64,000 nucleotides of DNA from JASJAR01 sp039198225. GTDB taxonomy: Bacteria; Pseudomonadota; Alphaproteobacteria; Rhodobacterales; Rhodobacteraceae. Where the stretch lies: contig JBCCTQ010000005.1 in the NCBI GenBank assembly GCA_039198225.1, positions 87,834-151,833 of the forward strand, given 5' to 3'. Position numbers and translations under genes: made by a program. Below are positions 59,582-64,000 of the stretch, piece after piece (the first letter of the stretch is position 1; each line of letters opens with the position of its first letter). The notes beneath the pieces were generated by a model. That model did no database searches, was not told where the DNA came from, and was given only the letters and a program-made list of their open reading frames with translations.

Positions 59582-60589
59582 TTACTCAGCCATCAGCCGC
59601 TCTGGGATCTCAATGCCCTGCTCTTTGTAGAACCGGGCGGCCCCAGGATGGAGCGGCACCGGAAGACCATTGATCGCCACTTCGAGGTTCATGTTCTTCG
59701 TCGCGGGGTGGATCGCGTTGAGGAAGGGCAGGTTTTCATAGATCGTTTTCGTGATCTGGTAGACATGCTCTTCAGGAATATCGGCATGGGTCGCCAGGAA
59801 GTTCGGCTGAGCGATGGTGTTGATGTCGGCATCCTGGTTCGAATAGGTGCCCGCCGGGATCGTGTAACGGAACCAGAGCCCCCGGTCGCCATCGGCCTGG
59901 GCGAGCTCGTCATCGGTGAAATCGAGGATCGTCACCTTATCGCCCGCGGCGGCCATAAGCTGGCTGACAGCCCCCACCGGCGCGCCAGCTGGGGTCGACA
60001 TGCCCTCGGCTTGGCCGTTCTGCACCGCTTCGGCGGAGGGCCCATAGCCGCCTTCGACGAGGGTGAAGTCGTTGAAGAGATCAACGTCGAAATTCGCCAA
60101 GATCGCCGCGTTCGAGCCGATGGTTCCGGAATTTTGCCGACCAAGGGCGGCGTTCATACCTTGGATCTTCAAGAAGTCCCCGAACGTCCCGCTATCGACA
60201 TGTTCGTTAGACAGCACGAAATGCTCGACATTGGGCCAAAGGAGCGTGACCGAGCGAAGGTGGTCTTGCGGCCCGTCCGCTTCCACGGGGCCCGTGCCCG
60301 TGGCGGCATAGTACCCAAAGAGCCCCTGAAGAATGCCGAACTGAGCTTCGCCTTCCCGCAAGAGCCGCACATTCTCGCCCGAACCCGCCGAGGAGATGGC
60401 GTTCATGCCGATCTTCTGTCTCGGTTCGAGTTTCACTTTCGTCAGCGTCGCCAGTGCCACACCCACCGGGTAGTAGGTGCCGCCGGTGGAAGCGGTCGAC
60501 AGGATGTAGTTCGCGCCGTCCTGGGCCGATGCGGCCCCGCCAAAGGCCAACGACACGGCCGCCGCAGCGGCAAAAACCGTATGTTTCAT
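59582..60589 (-). CDS. TAXI-family TRAP transporter substrate-binding protein
   Basis: A 335-residue periplasmic binding protein of the TAXI (TRAP-associated extracytoplasmic immunogenic) family. A signal peptide (about 1-22, ASAQDG) is followed by STASTGGTYYPVGVALATL, SSAGSGENVRLL, FGILQGLFGYYAATG and LGRQNSGTIGSNAAILA, the binding-site loops. GGAGG at seven bases upstream supports the ATG at 60589. It is the first gene of the two-gene TAXI-TRAP operon. Confidence 0.92.
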   Translation of the reverse strand: MKHTVFAAAAAVSLAFGGAASAQDGANYILSTASTGGTYYPVGVALATLTKVKLEPRQKIGMNAISSAGSGENVRLLREGEAQFGILQGLFGYYAATGTGPVEADGPQDHLRSVTLLWPNVEHFVLSNEHVDSGTFGDFLKIQGMNAALGRQNSGTIGSNAAILANFDVDLFNDFTLVEGGYGPSAEAVQNGQAEGMSTPAGAPVGAVSQLMAAAGDKVTILDFTDDELAQADGDRGLWFRYTIPAGTYSNQDADINTIAQPNFLATHADIPEEHVYQITKTIYENLPFLNAIHPATKNMNLEVAINGLPVPLHPGAARFYKEQGIEIPERLMAE

Positions 60590-60651
60590 GGAACGTCCTC
60601 CCAAAGGTTATGGCCCTAGAGAACGGGAGGCGCAGGCGAGATTCAAGTCGA

Positions 60652-60706
60652 TTTCCGGCCCTGACCCGGGCGGACCGGAAAGTTTTGGTTGGGCGGGGAT
60701 CCGCCC
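60652..60706. repeat. Two inverted repeats in the divergent TAXI/DUF302 promoter region
   Basis: One pair is tttccgg (60652-60658) and ccggaaa (60675-60681); the other is gggcgg (60691-60696), ggat, ccgccc (60701-60706). Both are exact. They lie in the 187 bases between two divergent starts, so they could be regulator sites or leader hairpins. Confidence 0.4.
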
Positions 60707-60776
60707 GCTCGCGGAGCTTTGACTATGGGACGCGGCGGGAGAGGCTAGAAGGGGAAAATAAGAACTGGAGGTTCCT

Positions 60777-61223
60777 GTGCTGAAACATTTTTTTTTCACG
60801 ATTTGTCTGGGCTTTGCTGCCACGCTCGCCTCTGCCGACGGCCATCTCGTCCGCGTCGAAGCGGCTGGTAGCGTCGCCGAAGCCGCCGACCGGCTCGAAA
60901 CCGCGGTGACCGGAGCCGGGGCAAATGTCTTTGCTCGGGTCAACCATGGGGCTGGCGCGGCTTCGGTGGATATGGGGCTCGACGATGCCGAGCTTTTGGT
61001 TTTCGGCAATCCCAAGCTCGGGACCCCCGCTCTCCAAGCCGATATTCGCGTCGGTCTCATTTTGCCGCTGAGGGTGCTCGTATATGACGATGGCGGTCAA
61101 ACCGTCTTTCTTTACGAGGACCCCGCCGCGATGATGGCGGCCTATGACGTGCCGGCCGATGCGGAAGTTCTCAAAATGATGACCGGTGCCCTCGGCAATC
61201 TCACGTCGGCTGCGGCGAACTAA
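60777..61223 (+). CDS. DUF302-family exported protein
   Basis: A 148-residue protein starting at GTG with GGAGG five bases upstream. A signal peptide (1-20, near LASADG) is followed by the DUF302 fold: VAEAADRLETAVTGAGANVFARVNHGAGAASV, LLVFGNPKLGTPALQADIRVGLILPLRVLVYDDGG and FLYEDPAAMMAAYDV. DUF302 proteins are small alpha-beta proteins sometimes linked to stress or disulfide metabolism, with no proven activity. Its 3' end overlaps the convergent hisA by 23 bases. Confidence 0.85.
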   Translation: MLKHFFFTICLGFAATLASADGHLVRVEAAGSVAEAADRLETAVTGAGANVFARVNHGAGAASVDMGLDDAELLVFGNPKLGTPALQADIRVGLILPLRVLVYDDGGQTVFLYEDPAAMMAAYDVPADAEVLKMMTGALGNLTSAAAN

Positions 61224-61932
61224 GGGCCTCGAGCGCCTCTTTGAGGTCGATCGCACCGTCATAAAGTGCGCGGCCGGAGATCGCTCCGGCCACAACCCCT
61301 GTGTTTTGAAGGGCGATAAGATCGTCAAGTCGGGCAATACCGCCCGACGCGATCACCGGAATGTCGACCGAGTGGGCCAGGGCTTCCGTGGCCGCAATAT
61401 TCGGCCCTTCCATGGCGCCGTCTCGGTCAATATCGGTGTAAATGAGGGCGGCCACGCCCGCATCCTCGGCCTGTTTTGCCAAATCTGTTGCCGCGACCCG
61501 CGTGGTCTCGGCCCAGCCCCGAGTGGCGATCTTGCCGTCCCGGGCGTCGAGCCCCACAGCAATGCGGCCTGGAAAGTTCCGCGACGCTTCTTTCACGAGT
61601 TCAGGCTCTTCGACGGCGACAGTGCCGAGAATAACCCGGGCAATCCCGGTTTTAAGCCAGCGTTCGATCGTGGCCATGTCGCGGATGCCACCGCCCAATT
61701 GGACCGGGATCGACACCGCTTCGAGGATGTCGGACACCGCCTCTGCGTTCACCGGATGGCCTTCGAACGCCCCATTGAGATCAACAAGGTGGAGCCAGGG
61801 CGCACCGGCACCTTCGAACTTGCAAGCCTGGGACGCGGGGGCTTTAGAAAAGACAGTGGCCGCTTCCATGTCGCCTCTGACAAGGCGGACGCATTGGCCG
61901 TCTTTGAGATCGATTGCCGGATAGAGGATCAT
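61201..61932 (-). CDS. hisA: ProFAR isomerase HisA
   Basis: A 243-residue (beta/alpha)8 barrel that isomerises the ribosyl-formimino intermediate in histidine synthesis. The catalytic acids are Asp8 (MILYPAIDLKDG) and Asp near residue 130 (VGLDARDGKIATRGW). Other marks are VRLVRGD, HLVDLNGAF, VQLGGGIRD, ILGTVAVEEP, YTDIDRDGAM and VIASGGIARLDDL. GAGG lies seven bases upstream of the ATG at 61932. It is not next to hisH or hisF in this window, so the his genes are split or its partners lie outside. The opposite strand neighbours are unrelated. Confidence 0.95.
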   Translation of the reverse strand: MILYPAIDLKDGQCVRLVRGDMEAATVFSKAPASQACKFEGAGAPWLHLVDLNGAFEGHPVNAEAVSDILEAVSIPVQLGGGIRDMATIERWLKTGIARVILGTVAVEEPELVKEASRNFPGRIAVGLDARDGKIATRGWAETTRVAATDLAKQAEDAGVAALIYTDIDRDGAMEGPNIAATEALAHSVDIPVIASGGIARLDDLIALQNTGVVAGAISGRALYDGAIDLKEALEALSSPQPT

Positions 61933-61963
61933 ACGTGACCTCAATTTGGGTCCGCGCCTTCTG

Positions 61964-62031
61964 CCCGTTACCGGCCCGACTGACAAGCATTTATGACCCG
62001 ACGTTATGCTTGTGATCGGGTTTGTAACGGG
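61964..62031. repeat. Nested long inverted repeat between hisA and the DUF2147 gene
   Basis: From outside in: cccgttac (61964-61971) with gtaacggg (62024-62031), cccga (61975-61979) with tcggg (62016-62020), and acaagcat (61983-61990) with atgcttgt (62006-62013), a total of 21 exact pairs with small internal loops and a 15-nt end loop. It lies in the divergent region and would fold as RNA from either strand. It ends 32 bases before the DUF2147 start. Confidence 0.75.
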
Positions 62032-62063
62032 TTTCGTTCCGTCGCAAACCGAGGAGGAGCCCC

Positions 62064-62450
62064 ATGAAAAAGCTGACTTTAGCGGCCGCGATGACCCTTT
62101 GGGCGGGCCTTGCCGCCGCCGATCCGGTGACGGGCATTTGGCAGACTGAACCCGATGACAACGGAAATTTCGGCCATGTTCAGGTCTCCCCTTGTGGCGA
62201 GACGATCTGCGGCGTGCTGATCCGCGCTTTTGACAGCTCCGGCAAAGAAACGCCTTCCGACCGGATCGGCCAGCGGATCCTCTGGGACATGGTGCCCCTC
62301 AGCGCCGGCTCTTACGGTGAGGGCAAGATCTATGCCCCGGACCGCGACCAAACCTATAGGAGCAAAATGGCCCTCGACGGCAATGCACTCACCGTGGAGG
62401 GTTGCGTTTTCGTGGTCTGCCGCGGGACCGTTTGGCGGCGGGTCCAGTGA
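62064..62450 (+). CDS. DUF2147-family exported protein
   Basis: A 128-residue protein with a signal peptide (1-19, near AAADPV) and a beta-sandwich DUF2147 domain: VTGIWQTEPDDNGNFGHVQVSPCGETICGVLI, GKIYAPDRDQTYRSKMALDGNALTVEGCVFVVCRGTVWRRVQ. There are four cysteines, likely two disulfides. GAGGAGG is close upstream of the ATG. Function of the family is not known; members often have an envelope role. It is convergent with the MBL-fold gene, six bases apart. Confidence 0.88.
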   Translation: MKKLTLAAAMTLWAGLAAADPVTGIWQTEPDDNGNFGHVQVSPCGETICGVLIRAFDSSGKETPSDRIGQRILWDMVPLSAGSYGEGKIYAPDRDQTYRSKMALDGNALTVEGCVFVVCRGTVWRRVQ

Positions 62451-62456
62451 CCGGGT

Positions 62457-63320
62457 CTAAAGCTCGATCCGAAGCCCATCCTTGCCGATGATGAGAGGGC
62501 CAGCCCAACTCCGCCGAACAGCCTGGATCCAATCCACATCGTCAAAGCCCGGGATCCCGTCGGGGATGTAATGGTTGAGGGCGAGCCCTTTTACCCCCGC
62601 CGCTTGGGCCACCCGGCCGGCCTCTTCGGCGGTTGAATGGCTCTTGAGGATATGCTCGCGGAGCCGGTCATCGCCATTGGTTTGGCGCTCCATTATTGCG
62701 TCGATCGCTTCGGTCAGCATGACTTCGTGGATCAGAAGATCGGCGTCTTCGGCAAAATCGACCATCTTGTCGATATATGTCGTATCGCCCGAAAAGCAGA
62801 TCGTGGAACTGTCGGTTTCAAACCGGTAAGCAAAGCTGTCTTCGATCGGCGGGTGATGATTGCGCATCGCACTCGCCATAAGACCATCTTGCTCAAATAT
62901 CATCCCTTCGTCGATGACGTGGATATCGATTAGTTTGCCAAGGTCGTATCGGCCTTCATCGGCGATCCGGAGCCTGATATCGGCGCGCATCGAGGTCATA
63001 AAGTAACGCCAGTATTTCTCGATCCCCGGCGGGCCGAATATCGACATCGACCGGTCGAGCCCGGAGGTCCAAGCGGTGTGGATGAGAGGGCCTAGTTCGA
63101 GGTAATGGTCGGAGTGGAGATGGGTGATAAACACCGCATCAATCTCGCGAAGATCGACCTCCTGGTCGCAAAGGCCGCGTGTGACGCCCAGGCCCGCATC
63201 GATAACGATATTCCGCCCGCCGATGGAAACGAGGCTCGATGTCGGCATGTTTGAGCCGGGCCTTAAGGATGGTCCGCCCTTCACGCCGAGAAGGGCAACA
63301 TAGTCTGATGTCTCACTCAT
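62457..63320 (-). CDS. MBL-fold metallo-hydrolase (arylsulfatase/RNase Z-like)
   Basis: A 287-residue metallo-beta-lactamase-fold protein. The metal site is complete: His67, His69, Asp71 and His72 in ITHLHSDHYLELGPL, further metal residues in GDTTYID and the late LALNHYIP histidine. GSNMPTSSLVSIGGRNIVIDAG near the start is typical of the RNase Z/arylsulfatase-like group rather than class B lactamases. The reaction is unknown. No ribosome binding site is evident at the ATG at 63320. Confidence 0.85.
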   Translation of the reverse strand: MSETSDYVALLGVKGGPSLRPGSNMPTSSLVSIGGRNIVIDAGLGVTRGLCDQEVDLREIDAVFITHLHSDHYLELGPLIHTAWTSGLDRSMSIFGPPGIEKYWRYFMTSMRADIRLRIADEGRYDLGKLIDIHVIDEGMIFEQDGLMASAMRNHHPPIEDSFAYRFETDSSTICFSGDTTYIDKMVDFAEDADLLIHEVMLTEAIDAIMERQTNGDDRLREHILKSHSTAEEAGRVAQAAGVKGLALNHYIPDGIPGFDDVDWIQAVRRSWAGPLIIGKDGLRIEL

Positions 63321-64000
63321 CGGCAGCCGGCCGCCGCAGGCTCATCCGATCCTTGGATAGCATTGATCATGATTGAAGGTCTTCTGTTTGGTCACGCGAT
63401 TTGACCACCTCGGCGCGCCCCTGGCCGGCCCTATCGGAGGGCGATGCCTCCCCAGTTCGACCCCATAAGCCATTGCTGAACAATGTATATCAATTGAAAG
63501 GCGAGTTATGACCATGGGACACGACGCAAGCGGTACGCCGTCGTTATTGCAGAGGCGTCGAAGGATTTCGAGGGCCGAAATGCCGCCTCTGTCGATCCTG
63601 ATAGCTTACCCGCCATGCCCTCTTAGGGTATTGGTTTGCGGAAGATGAAAACGAAGACATGGCCAGCGAGAGAGGCCGCAAAACCAGTGAGCCGAAGCGG
63701 GCAAGCCTCAAGGCCTGGGCAAATCCTGGAAGCCTTTTCAAAAGCCCTCGGGTCGACTGAAACGAAAGACCGGTGGCAGATGCATTCGTCGCGAAATCTC
63801 AGCCTTCTGCTCTATTTCGCCGCATCTGGCCACGTGATCGAGCGGAACAGGATAAGGGTGTGTCTGACATCAGCACCTGTGGGCCTGACTGAGGGATTTG
63901 CATAACGGAAGGTTTCTGGCTCATCTGAACCGTCAAGTAGTGAAGATGAGACGGATAGCTGGAACCGACAAACCGACGGCTGATCGGGTCGTCAAAGACA
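63321..64000. other. 680-base end region without a supported gene
   Basis: No reading frame here resembles a known protein. The best candidates are a 46-codon frame at 63508-63648 on the + strand with AAGGCGAG upstream, and an 89-codon frame at 63636-63905 with no such signal; both look random in composition. A degraded gene or an intergenic region before the next gene is most likely. Confidence 0.5.

Noticed and set aside
63636..63905. 89-codon + strand frame near the window end
   Set aside because: TTG start without a ribosome binding site and low-information translation; no support for a gene.

Overview
The window (about 60% GC, dense, with many 4-base start/stop overlaps) looks like a chromosomal segment from a Rhodobacterales alphaproteobacterium (Roseobacter/Rhodobacter group). 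The grounds are the many TRAP and tripartite tricarboxylate transporters, a dihydroxypropanesulfonate/sulfolactate pathway, a VPxPA-type C-terminal sorting signal, and a tyrosine-ammonia-lyase-like gene beside a gas vesicle cluster. This is an inference from gene content, not a database match. No rRNA, tRNA, CRISPR array, transposase or phage gene was recognised.

Layout. 1-1514: end of an iron/siderophore-type ABC uptake operon (permease fragment and binding protein). 1612-12255: a carboxylate-use region with a TcuA-like flavoprotein, a GntR/FCD regulator with a 24-bp perfect palindromic operator, an AbrB-family membrane protein, a D-2-hydroxyacid dehydrogenase, a PrpF-type isomerase, a TctA-TctB fusion permease, its TctC binding protein, and a divergent TctD/TctE-like two-component system. 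12270-23359: a two-gene operon for a 2527-residue repeat-rich secreted surface protein and a 1169-residue outer-membrane barrel protein. 23984-34164: a catabolic operon for 2,3-dihydroxypropane-1-sulfonate and sulfolactate (TRAP importer, HpsN-like dehydrogenase, SDR and zinc alcohol dehydrogenase, SuyAB, Ldh/ComC-type dehydrogenase) with a divergent LacI regulator and two operator palindromes.

34419-48554 is the most distinctive part. A soluble multi-PAS chemoreceptor and a triple-CheW protein run straight into a gas vesicle cluster: gvpN, a small coiled-coil gene, gvpO, gvpJ-type, gvpH (Hsp20), gvpF, gvpG, a CDC48-like double AAA+ ATPase, two more gvpF/L genes, a short gvpA-family gene, a fourth gvpF/L gene and gvpK. 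From gvpO to gvpK every start overlaps the preceding stop. A tyrosine ammonia-lyase-like gene follows. No classical 70-residue GvpA and no photoactive yellow protein gene is present in the window.

48817-63320 holds mostly housekeeping and solitary genes: a DUF3179 protein, a glutathionyl-hydroquinone reductase, DusA, a VPxPA-anchored exported protein, a flavodoxin-domain protein, BetB, an alpha/beta hydrolase-OsmC fusion, a TAXI-type TRAP transporter, a DUF302 protein, HisA, a DUF2147 protein and an MBL-fold hydrolase. A long nested hairpin lies between hisA and the DUF2147 gene. The last 680 bases hold no gene that can be supported.
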